From assembly GCA_934203355.1 (NCBI GenBank), contig CAKPZC010000013.1:1-41405 (forward strand): DNA of 41,405 nucleotides. The letters run 5' to 3'. This DNA comes from an uncultured Prevotella sp. GTDB lineage: Bacteria > Bacteroidota > Bacteroidia > Bacteroidales > Bacteroidaceae. The notes beneath the pieces are model-generated. The model was not told the origin of the DNA. It did not search any database and was given only the letters and a program-made list of their open reading frames with translations. Position numbers and translations under genes: made by a program. Below are positions 1 through 7,340 of this stretch, piece after piece (position 1 is the stretch's first letter; the number at the start of each line of letters is the position of its first letter).

Positions 1-140
1 AAGGGCAACTATATGTGGCACAATAGAGTTGCCCTTACAGGGCGCGTTGTTCGGTTTGTATCCGTTTACCCAGGGCGATGCCCTGGGCTATGGAGGAAAT
101 TGGGCTTTCAGCCCGTCAGCCCGTCAGCCCCTTCTTGTAT
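1..140. repeat. Composite REP-like repeat, copy A
   Basis: A chain of GC-rich hairpins: AAGGGCAACT with AGTTGCCCTT (1-36), CCCAGGGC-GAT-GCCCTGGG near 70-88, and GGGCTTTCAGCCC near 104-116. The same modules recur at 4217-4416 and 7010-7239. The rest of the stretch up to the first gene holds a 24-base block (169-192) that returns inverted at 6963-6986, and an A/T-rich tail (ATAAAAATAATTAAGAAC) also found after the other two copies. I see no coding potential and no clear promoter box for the next gene. Confidence 0.75.
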
Positions 141-236
141 AAGCATTAAACAGAATGCTCATGTTTACATCACTCCAAATATCGGATGAGCCATAAAAAT
201 AATTAAGAACACCTACTTATTAGAAGACAAAAGCAA

Positions 237-668
237 ATGACAATAAACGAAGCACAAGACGAAGTCGTTGAACAGTTTCAGGACTTCACCGACTGGATGG
301 ACAAATACCAGTTGTTAATCGACCTCGGCGGCGAACTGGAGCCGCTCGACGCCAAGTATAAGACAGAACAAAACCTCATCGACGGCTGCCAGAGCCGCGT
401 GTGGGTGCAATGCGACATGACTGAGGACGGCAGACTGGTGTTCACCGCCGACAGCGACGCACTAATCGTGAAGGGCATCATAGCTCTGCTCATTCAGGTG
501 ATAAGCGGACATACGCCACGCGAGATTCTCGACGCCGACCTGTATTTCATCGACCGCATAGGACTAAAAGACCACCTATCGCCCACCCGCTCAAACGGAT
601 TGCTCGCCATGGTGAAGCAAATAAGAATGTATGCACTGGCTTACGAAACGAAAGCGAAACAGAATTGA
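237..668 (+). CDS. sufE: SufE-family cysteine desulfurase activator
   Basis: A 143-residue SufE-fold protein. SufE accepts persulfide sulfur from the cysteine desulfurase SufS on a conserved cysteine and passes it to the SufBCD scaffold for Fe-S cluster assembly in the cytoplasm. The acceptor cysteine is visible as C51 in GCQSRVW, and the length is normal for the family. The ATG at 237 is followed directly by family-like sequence. The stop (666-668) lies one base before the next gene's ATG, so the two are probably co-transcribed. The rest of the SUF set (sufB, C, D, S) lies about 27 kb downstream in this window, so sufE is detached from its operon. No promoter box is obvious upstream. Confidence 0.9.
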   Translation: MTINEAQDEVVEQFQDFTDWMDKYQLLIDLGGELEPLDAKYKTEQNLIDGCQSRVWVQCDMTEDGRLVFTADSDALIVKGIIALLIQVISGHTPREILDADLYFIDRIGLKDHLSPTRSNGLLAMVKQIRMYALAYETKAKQN

Positions 669-669
669 T

Positions 670-1674
670 ATGAAGAAGACTATATTCTATGTGTTCTTCG
701 CACTGGCTGTGGTGGGCATTGCCTGCTCGTGTGCCTCATGCAAGAACACGTCAAAGTCGACTGTAATGACCGATACTGTGGCTCTTGCAGGACCTACATT
801 CTGTGCCGACTCTGCCTATGCCTTCGCCGCAAAGCAATGCAGTTTTGGCGAACGCACCATGAACTCGAAAGCCCATGACCTGTGTGGCGAATGGATTATG
901 GCTAAGTTTGGCGAGTTTGGCATGAAGGTGGAGACGCAGGACGCCGAGCTGAAGGGATGGGACGGCACTAAACTGAAGAGCCGCAACATCATAGCACGAT
1001 TCCGCCCCGAAATGACCAACCGCATTCTGCTGTGCGCACACTGGGACTGCCGTCCATGGGCGGACAACGACCCCGACTCAACCAACTGGCACAAACCAGT
1101 GATGGGTGCCAACGACGGTGCGAGCGGTGTGGCGGTGATGCTCGAAGTGGCTCGACTGCTAAAGAACGACACTGCACTGAATGTGGGTGTCGACTTCGTG
1201 TGTTTCGACGCCGAGGACTACGGCACTCCACAGTGGGAGACGGCTCCCAGCGACGGCGACACATGGGCTCTCGGAGCACAGTACTGGGCTGAGCACATGC
1301 CGCAGAACAACAACATCAAATATGGCATCCTGCTCGACATGGTGGGCGGCGAGGGCGCACGCTTCTTCCAGGAGGGTGTGTCGAAACAATATGCCAGCGA
1401 CATCGTGACGAAAGTGTGGAACACTGCGTCGCAGATTGGCTATGGCTCGTTCTTCCCCACACAGGACGGCGGAATGATTACCGACGACCATGTGCCAGTG
1501 AACGAAAAGGCAGGCATTCCGTGTATCGACATCATAGCGTATTATCCCGACTGCCAGCAAAGCTCGTTCGGACCGACATGGCACACCATCAACGACACGA
1601 TGGAACATATCGACAAGAATGTAATGAAGGCGGTGGGACAGACACTCGTGCAACTGATCTATACGGAAGAGTAG
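670..1674 (+). CDS. Glutaminyl-peptide cyclotransferase, M28-like, probable lipoprotein
   Basis: A 334-residue M28-fold protein that resembles the type II (animal-like) glutaminyl cyclase of Porphyromonas gingivalis over its whole length. This enzyme cyclises N-terminal Gln to pyroglutamate on exported proteins. Residues 1-24 are a signal sequence with a lipobox-like VGIAC (C19). Metal and active-site motifs are AHWDCRP (H124), GANDGASG (D149), FDAEDYG (E182, D183), LLDMVG (D223), TDDHVPV (272-274) and TWHTINDTMEHIDKN (H305). D149, D183 and H305 are the likely zinc ligands and E182 the acid/base, by family analogy. The ATG at 670 was chosen because a longer reading from 631 overlaps sufE and hides the signal peptide. 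A plain M28 aminopeptidase is the alternative. Confidence 0.85.
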   Translation: MKKTIFYVFFALAVVGIACSCASCKNTSKSTVMTDTVALAGPTFCADSAYAFAAKQCSFGERTMNSKAHDLCGEWIMAKFGEFGMKVETQDAELKGWDGTKLKSRNIIARFRPEMTNRILLCAHWDCRPWADNDPDSTNWHKPVMGANDGASGVAVMLEVARLLKNDTALNVGVDFVCFDAEDYGTPQWETAPSDGDTWALGAQYWAEHMPQNNNIKYGILLDMVGGEGARFFQEGVSKQYASDIVTKVWNTASQIGYGSFFPTQDGGMITDDHVPVNEKAGIPCIDIIAYYPDCQQSSFGPTWHTINDTMEHIDKNVMKAVGQTLVQLIYTEE

Positions 1675-1714
1675 ACGAGTTGACAAGAGAGGAGGAGATT
1701 TGCCTTGCTGATTT

Positions 1715-1935
1715 AAATCAGGTAAATCAGATAAATCCGTATTCAGAAAAGAATGAATATGGATTATGCTGATTCTGCTGATGTTGGCGATGTTGACGAA
1801 AAGAAAATCAGGTAAATCAGATAAATCCGTATTCAGAAAAGAATGAATACGGATTATGCTGATTCTGCTGATGTTGGCGAAAAGAAAATCAGATAAATCC
1901 GTATTCAGAAAAGGAATGTGCGGATTTTGCGGATG
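1715..1935. repeat. Tandem hairpin repeat, about 85-base unit
   Basis: Two full units and one partial unit start near 1715, 1803 and 1885. Each carries an inverted pair AATCCGTATTC / GAATACGGATT (ATGG in unit 1) around GAAAAGAA, with outer CAGATA and ATGCTG. The block follows the glutaminyl cyclase stop and could form strong mRNA stem-loops there. There is no coding potential. Confidence 0.8.
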
Positions 1936-1948
1936 AATGACTACGAAT

Positions 1949-2357
1949 TGTTTTTGTGAAAAAATGTGACATATCTGACATAATCGCTGTAACCGACTTA
2001 AAGTCAGTTGTTTAACGTATGTCAGATTATGGCAGATATTGATTTTAAGAGGTGGAATCTGACAGCCAAAAGTAAGCGTATACGCGATGATATAGCCAAA
2101 ACAAGAATCGGGTCATGGTAGTATGCGTGTTGAGTTCTGGTACTATGTGTGTTGAGTTTTGGTACCGTGTGTGTTGAGTTTTGGTATCGTGTGTATTAAG
2201 TTCTGGTATAGTTATTTTTGGAGTTCTGGTAATTTTTAGACTGGCACTTTAGCTGCATTTTTCTTAAAAGTGACATGTATCTGCCAGCCGCTAACTTATT
2301 ATGTATCAGTTCATTATGCGGTTTATGGCAGATATGTCACATTTTTTCACTAAAACA
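1949..2357. mobile_element. MITE-like element with 29-base terminal inverted repeats
   Basis: The left end (1949-1977) and right end (2329-2357) are inverted copies matching at 28 of 29 positions. The inner 22 bases match perfectly, beginning GTGAAAAAATGTGAC and ending ATATCTG. Each end also folds on itself, for example TCTGACATA with TATGTCAGA on the left and TGACATGTATCTGCCA with TGGCAGATATGTCA on the right. The interior has 22-base tandem repeats and one 30-codon frame (2029-2121) but no transposase. I see no clear target-site duplication. The right end contains the stop codon of the reverse-strand gene that follows. Confidence 0.65.
2110..2239. repeat. 22-base tandem repeat inside the MITE-like element
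   Basis: Successive 22-base units start at 2132, 2154 and 2176, such as GAGTTTTGGTACCGTGTGTG followed by TT. Degenerate units start at 2110, 2198 and about 2220. The array has a constant period with units that diverge toward both ends. Confidence 0.8.
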
Positions 2358-4110
2358 TTTTTTTGGAAGATGCTCTCAATACTCTCAGCCAATTGCCACC
2401 CCAGATTTTCGCCATGTCCTCCTCGGAGTATTTGCGTCGAAGCAACGCCTTTGTGAAGTTGACAAGTTCGGAAGCATCGGCAAGCCCTGGCACTCCTCCA
2501 TCGCCATCGAAGTCGGTGCCGAGTCCCACATGGTCGATGCCCATTATGCGTATGGCATGCTCAAGATGCTCAATGGCGTCGTTGATACATGCCTTGCCAT
2601 CGGTGCGCAGGAATCCGTTGTAGAGCGTTATCTGGCACACACCACCCTGGCGTGCAAGAGCACGCATCTGATCGTCGGTGAGATTGCGCGGCACATCGCA
2701 CAGAGCCTTGGCGTTGGAATGCGAGCAAACTATCGGTGTAGACGAGATGGCAATGGCGTCGTAGAACGACCGCTCGCCAGCGTGGCTCAAGTCGACCATA
2801 AGTCCGAGACGATTCATCTCCTTAATCACCTTCTCGCCAAACTGGCTCACTCCACCATTAGTGGCAGTGGAACGACGCGCTGAGTCGCATATCTGATTGT
2901 CACCATTGTGACAAAGAGTGATGTAGACAATGCCACGACGAGCGAAATGCTCCACATTGGCAATGTCATTCTCAATGGCAAGTCCATTCTCAATACCTAT
3001 CATAAGCGACTTTTTCCCCTCCATCTTATTATGCAAAAGCTCACTCTCGTTGCGTGCCAAAGCTATCAGCGAGGAGTCGCGCAACACAGTCTCGTCGATC
3101 TTGTCGAAGATGAGGTCGGCATAAGCTCGCGGACCGTCAACGGGGAAAGGAGCAATATCGCGAAACGACTCGCCCTGCTTGGGTTGAGGCAGATAAGCCA
3201 CCATAGTCACCGCGTCGGGTCCACCCTCACTCATCTTGTGCAAGTCGTAGAGAATGCGTGGGTCGCGCTGCTCGAAGTGAATGCCTTGAGGGAAGAACAT
3301 AGGTGTGTCGCAATGGGAGTCGAGAGTGATGTGGCGACGGTGGAAGCGACGAGCCTCGCGCTGTAGACGAGCCTCATCGACAAGCCACTGGAATAGCGGC
3401 AGTCCGTCGGAGCCAAGCCATTCGGGATGCCACTGTACACCGAGCACCGCCTTGTGCTCAGAACTCTCAACAGCCTCGATGGTGCCGTCGGGAGCCAGGG
3501 CAGAAGTGCGCAGCCGAGAACCAGGACGATCGATGGCTTGATGATGGAACGAGTTGACATATATAGTGTCCTTTCCATATATATTGTGGAGCACGGAACC
3601 ATCGAGAATACGCACACTATGAGTGGGCTCCTCGCGGTCGGCATCCTGCGAGTGTTTAAGCAGTCGGTCGGTGTGGGGCATGTCCTGAGCCACATGTCCG
3701 TCGAGGGCAATGGCAATGGTCTGTATGCCACGGCATATACCCAGAATAGGCATCTGGCGGTTGAAGGCAAAACGAGTGGCGAGAAGTTCGGGCAGGTCGC
3801 GCTCACGGTTGACGCGATGGAGAGCAGGCAGCGGCTCCTCGCCAGTCCACAAGGGATTGAAGTCGCCCCCACCAGTGAGCAGCAGCGCGTCGACCGACTC
3901 TAATGTCGACTGTATCACATCGGTGTCGGCAATGGGCGGTATAAGCAGCGGAGTGCCTCCGGCACGCTCTATCTGTCGGTAGTAGGCATGGCGCAATGTG
4001 GCATCGATGCCTTCGTAGTTGGTGGTGATGCCAATGACGGGACGGTCGGAGCGACTCGGAGCTGTGGCATACACCTTATTAATATAATGCTGGATGTCGA
4101 ATGATTCCAT
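2350..4110 (-). CDS. Fused class I glutamine amidotransferase-like (C26) hydrolase and M19 membrane dipeptidase
   Basis: A 586-residue two-domain hydrolase. Residues about 22-245 form a peptidase C26/PuuD-type gamma-glutamyl hydrolase with nucleophile C126 in LGICRGIQ and the H228/E230 pair in QWHPEW. Residues about 260-586 form an M19 (renal-type) dipeptidase with all expected zinc ligands: H266 and D268 (SHCD), E374 (GIENG), H443 (LSHAG), H464 (CSHSN), plus D533 (GTDFDG). Both halves therefore look active. An obvious inference is sequential breakdown of gamma-glutamyl peptides: removal of gamma-Glu, then cleavage of the dipeptide. There is no signal peptide. The ATG at 4110 is preferred over an upstream TTG at 4140. 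The last Met's final two bases, the Phe and the TAG stop lie within the neighbouring MITE-like terminal repeat. Confidence 0.88.
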   Translation of the reverse strand: MESFDIQHYINKVYATAPSRSDRPVIGITTNYEGIDATLRHAYYRQIERAGGTPLLIPPIADTDVIQSTLESVDALLLTGGGDFNPLWTGEEPLPALHRVNRERDLPELLATRFAFNRQMPILGICRGIQTIAIALDGHVAQDMPHTDRLLKHSQDADREEPTHSVRILDGSVLHNIYGKDTIYVNSFHHQAIDRPGSRLRTSALAPDGTIEAVESSEHKAVLGVQWHPEWLGSDGLPLFQWLVDEARLQREARRFHRRHITLDSHCDTPMFFPQGIHFEQRDPRILYDLHKMSEGGPDAVTMVAYLPQPKQGESFRDIAPFPVDGPRAYADLIFDKIDETVLRDSSLIALARNESELLHNKMEGKKSLMIGIENGLAIENDIANVEHFARRGIVYITLCHNGDNQICDSARRSTATNGGVSQFGEKVIKEMNRLGLMVDLSHAGERSFYDAIAISSTPIVCSHSNAKALCDVPRNLTDDQMRALARQGGVCQITLYNGFLRTDGKACINDAIEHLEHAIRIMGIDHVGLGTDFDGDGGVPGLADASELVNFTKALLRRKYSEEDMAKIWGGNWLRVLRASSKKMF

Positions 4111-4216
4111 TGTGTATAGTGTATAATTTAAGTTTCGCAAGCGAAAGTTCAGATAAGTAACAATTCAGGATTATCTTTACATATACAGGAGGAAGGTGTG
4201 TCAAAACTCATACGAT

Positions 4217-4416
4217 GCGGGCTGAAAGCCCAATAACCTCCATAGCCCAGGGCATCGCCCTGGGTAAACGGATACAAACAACCAACGCGCCCTGTAAGGG
4301 CAACTGTAAAAAAACAATGGAACGTTAGAGATGCCCTTACAGGGCGCATTGTCCGTAAATGCCTTATACCCAGGGCGATGCCCTGGGCTATGGAGGACTT
4401 TGGGCTTTCAGCCCGC
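4217..4416. repeat. Composite REP-like repeat, copy B, near-complete 200-base inverted repeat
   Basis: The left arm (4217-about 4303) and right arm (about 4331-4416) are inverted copies of each other. Both carry GCGGGCTGAAAGCCC, a CCTCCATAGCCCAGGGC block and GCGCCCTGTAAGGGC, meeting at an A-rich centre (TGTAAAAAAACAATGG). It lies between the 3' end of lrp and the 5' end of the dipeptidase gene, both on the reverse strand. An open frame across it is just a by-product of the repeat. Confidence 0.85.
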
Positions 4417-4517
4417 TTTTGTTTTACTATTGCCATATCCTCATATAGAAAGTAGCCCATATATAAAAATAAATATGACCACCTACTTACAAAAATAATT
4501 AAGAACACCTACTTACG

Positions 4518-4559
4518 ACAAGAGACAATAAAGGAGATGTAGCCTTTATTGTCTCTTGT
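4518..4559 (-). terminator. Stem-loop downstream of lrp
   Basis: A perfect 17-base-pair stem (4518-4534 with 4543-4559, arms ACAAGAGACAATAAAGG and its complement) around an 8-base loop lies 28 bases past the lrp stop. There is no strong U tract after it in the lrp direction, so termination or 3'-end protection are both possible. Confidence 0.6.
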
Positions 4560-4587
4560 TGTGTTTACATGCAGGGTTGGGAAGAGC

Positions 4588-5061
4588 TTAGTCCTCAAGG
4601 TCCTCAAGATGCACAGGAATCTCGCGCTTGATGCTTTGGTCGAGCGAGATGAGCGTCTCGGTAGACACCACACCCGGAATCATCTGCATCTTGTTGTTAA
4701 GCAAATCCATGAGTTGCTCGTTGTCGCGAGCGTATACCTTGAGAAGCATAGTGTAGGGACCAGTAGTGAAGTGGCATTCCACAATCTCAGGAATATCCTG
4801 AAGTTTCTCAACCACATCCTTATACATATTGCCGCGTTCCAGATTCATGCCAACATAGGTGCATGTGCTATAGCCAACACTCTTGGGATTGACATCAAAT
4901 CCACTGCCTGTGATTACACCGCCAGCAATGAGATGCTGCACACGCTGATGAATGGCAGCACGCGAAACGCCACACTCTGCAGCAACATCCTTAAACGGAA
5001 TGCGCGCATTCTTCGAGAGAATACTAAGAATTTTCTTGTCAAGATTGTCTATTTTATCCAT
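4588..5061 (-). CDS. Lrp/AsnC-family transcriptional regulator
   Basis: A 157-residue Lrp/AsnC-type regulator of normal length. Residues 1-55 are the winged helix-turn-helix (LDKKILSILSKNARIPFKDV, then AAECGVSRAAIHQRVQHL). Residues about 65-145 are the RAM/ligand-binding domain, with the GPYTMLLKV strand. Such proteins bind DNA as dimers or octamers and usually sense amino acids. It is transcribed away from the CoA-transferase gene across a 395-base AT-rich spacer with a promoter for each side, so it may control that neighbour as well as itself (inference). The ATG at 5061 gives a complete N-terminus. Confidence 0.93.
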   Translation of the reverse strand: MDKIDNLDKKILSILSKNARIPFKDVAAECGVSRAAIHQRVQHLIAGGVITGSGFDVNPKSVGYSTCTYVGMNLERGNMYKDVVEKLQDIPEIVECHFTTGPYTMLLKVYARDNEQLMDLLNNKMQMIPGVVSTETLISLDQSIKREIPVHLEDLED

Positions 5062-5456
5062 CCTTGTCTTGATTTTTTCTTTGTTGTTTCGATTATAGAT
5101 TACATTTTGTCAGCAAAATTAGGCAATATATTTGAGACCAACAACATTTTGCCCTTGTATTTTTGATTTTTTGTGCAAAATGGCAGTAATGTTTAATATA
5201 ATACAATAAAAAAGTGTGAAATTGCTCTTTTCGGTCGCTTTCAAGAATATAGACTACATACATTAGTTTTTTGCTTAATCATAACTACTGTAGAGCAATT
5301 ACGCGTATAATTATACGATGTTATTACTATTTTATTGCATTTTTATTAATATTTATACATTTTATTTTTCTTGGACGTATAATTATTCAATATTATATGT
5401 ATCTTTGCAGCAATTAATAAAAACCAAAGAAAATAACACACTCATTTCATCAAGAT
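5062..5456. promoter_or_regulatory. Divergent intergenic region between lrp and the CoA-transferase gene
   Basis: AT-rich, no gene. For lrp (reverse strand) there is a TAATTTTG box (plus strand 5114-5121) with TTG (5142-5144) 20 bases upstream. For the forward gene there is TATCTTTG at 5400-5407 with TTGG at 5371-5374, which is wider than the ideal spacing. A/T-rich palindromic stretches between them (for example CGTATAATTATACG at 5302-5315) are candidate Lrp sites. Confidence 0.6.
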
Positions 5457-6962
5457 ATGGCTTACAGAAAGATAACAGCCGCCGAAGGAGCGGCGATGAT
5501 AAAGGACGGAGAGAACATAGGATTCAGCGGATTCACACCCAACGGAGTGCCAAAGGCAGTGATACGCGAGTTGTCGAAGCGCGCCGTGGCTGAGCACGAC
5601 GCTGGCCGTCCCTTCAAGGTGGGAATACTCACCGGAGCATCGTCGTGCCAGAGTCTTGAGGGCGACTTCGCCAATGCCAACGCCATCAAGTTTCGTGCAC
5701 CGTTCTCGACCAACGCCGACTTCCGCCGCCACGCTAACCTTGGCGAGATAGACTATGAAGACATGCACCTGGGACACATGGCAGAACGACTGCGCCGCGG
5801 ATTCTATGGCGACATCGACTGGGCGATAATAGAGGTGTCGGCAATTGAAGAGGCAGGAGAAAGACTCAGAATATTCCTCACATCAGCCGACGGCATCGTG
5901 CCCACCATTGTGAGACTGGCAAAAAGGGTGATTCTGGAACTTAACACATTCCACGACCCACGTGTGCGCTATCTGCACGACGAATATGAATGCGAGGAAT
6001 ATCCCATGCGCAAACCAATACCACTGCTAAGCGTGAGCGGACGCATAGGCAAGGAATATCTGGAGCTCGACCCCGAAAAATTGGCAGGTGTGGTGGAATG
6101 CTGCATACCAGAAGAAGCACGCTCGTTCAAGGCACTGACACCCGAGACCGAGGCAATAGGCAACAACGTAGTGGACTTCTTTCTGTCGGACATAAAGAAA
6201 GGACACATACCTCCAACAATGTTCCCTATACAAAGCGGTGTGGGAGTGACGGGCAACGCCGTGATGCAGGCTATAGGCAAGAACGCACAGTTGCCGAGAC
6301 TTGAAGTGTTCTCGGAGGTGGTGCAGGATGCCATTATTGACATGATGCTTGAGGACAAGATAGCACATGCGTCGGTGGCGGCAATGACCGTAAGCAACGA
6401 GTGCTTGAAAAAGGTGTACAGCAACATCGACTACTTCCACTCACGCATCACACTGCGCCCAAGCGAACTGAGCAACTCGGCTGAACTGATACACCGGTTT
6501 GGCGTGATAGCCATGAACACGGCACTGGAATGCGACATATACGGCAACGAGAACTCATCGCACGTGTGCGGATCGAAACTGATGAACGGCATAGGAGGCT
6601 CGTGCGACTACGAGCGCAACGGATCAATAAGCATATTCTACACCCCGTCGACAGCCAAGAACGGCTGCATAAGTGCCATTGTGCCGCAATGTTGCCACAT
6701 AGACTCGACAGAACACGACGTAGACGTGATTATCACCGAACAGGGCATTGCCGACCTGAGAGGCAAAGGTCCGGCACGCCGCGCCGAGGAGATAATCAAT
6801 AACTGTGCCCACCCCGACTATCGCCCGCTGTTAAGAGAATATCAGCGTCTGGCAACACAAGGACATGAGCCATGCGCACTGAGAGCAGCATTCGCATTCC
6901 ATGACACCTTGGTGAACAAGGGCGACATGCGACTGACCGACTTTGGCGAATATATGGAATAA
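5457..6962 (+). CDS. Acetyl-CoA hydrolase/transferase family, probable succinyl-CoA:acetate CoA-transferase
   Basis: A 501-residue class I CoA-transferase of the Cat1/AarC type, full length. The family moves CoA between acyl groups such as succinyl-CoA and acetate, which in Bacteroidales would connect succinate and acetate formation. The likely catalytic glutamate is E287 in FSEVVQDA, by analogy with AarC Glu294. The glycine-rich GVGVTGNAVMQAI (261-273) and the later ECDIYGNENSSHV, GSKLMNGIGGSCDYERN and ITEQGIADLRG segments are typical. No signal peptide. It is monocistronic between a divergent regulator and repeat copy C. The substrate cannot be fixed from sequence; acetyl-CoA hydrolase activity is the alternative. 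Confidence 0.88.
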   Translation: MAYRKITAAEGAAMIKDGENIGFSGFTPNGVPKAVIRELSKRAVAEHDAGRPFKVGILTGASSCQSLEGDFANANAIKFRAPFSTNADFRRHANLGEIDYEDMHLGHMAERLRRGFYGDIDWAIIEVSAIEEAGERLRIFLTSADGIVPTIVRLAKRVILELNTFHDPRVRYLHDEYECEEYPMRKPIPLLSVSGRIGKEYLELDPEKLAGVVECCIPEEARSFKALTPETEAIGNNVVDFFLSDIKKGHIPPTMFPIQSGVGVTGNAVMQAIGKNAQLPRLEVFSEVVQDAIIDMMLEDKIAHASVAAMTVSNECLKKVYSNIDYFHSRITLRPSELSNSAELIHRFGVIAMNTALECDIYGNENSSHVCGSKLMNGIGGSCDYERNGSISIFYTPSTAKNGCISAIVPQCCHIDSTEHDVDVIITEQGIADLRGKGPARRAEEIINNCAHPDYRPLLREYQRLATQGHEPCALRAAFAFHDTLVNKGDMRLTDFGEYME

Positions 6963-7340
6963 GGCTCATCCGATATTTGGAGTGATTAATACAGGCGTTT
7001 ATCAGTAAACAGTGCGCCCCGAAGAGGCAACTCTCCACAGCGCGCCCCGAAGGGGCATCTCTCCACAGCCCAGGGCAACGCCCTGGGTATAAGAAATTTA
7101 CGGACAACGCGCCCTGTAAGGGCAGCTCTAATATTCCATCGTTTTTTTAGAGTTGCCCTTACAGGGCGCGTTGGTTTTTTATATCCGTTTACCCAGGGCG
7201 ATGCCCTGGGCTGTGGAGGACATTGGGCTTTCAGCCCGCTTTTGTTTTACTCTTGCCATATCCTCCTATAGAAAGTAGCTCATAATAAAAATAATTAAGA
7301 ACAGTCCGTTAACTTCTTTCCATTAACTTCTTTTATTCCA
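6963..7340. repeat. Composite REP-like repeat, copy C, with flanking modules
   Basis: Begins immediately after the CoA-transferase stop with a 24-base block (6963-6986) that is the exact reverse complement of 169-192. The hairpin-rich core (about 7010-7239) is again an inverted structure: CCCAGGGC-AAC-GCCCTGGG and CGCGCCCTGTAAGGGC on the left, AGTTGCCCTTACAGGGCGCG and CCCAGGGC-GAT-GCCCTGGG on the right. A tail (7240-7305) matches the tail of copy B. 7305-7355 has short TTAACTTCTTT-like repeats running into the next gene's 3' end. No gene is seen. Confidence 0.8.

Noticed and set aside
1930..2370. A target-site duplication for the MITE-like element
   Set aside because: Bases outside the 29-base repeats do not match beyond chance, so insertion is not proven by this sign.
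2275..2883. A 202-codon forward frame opposite the dipeptidase gene
   Set aside because: Antisense shadow; the reverse-strand frame carries intact M19 motifs.
4149..4508. A 119-codon reverse frame across repeat copy B
   Set aside because: It is made of inverted-repeat DNA and has no start context or family resemblance.
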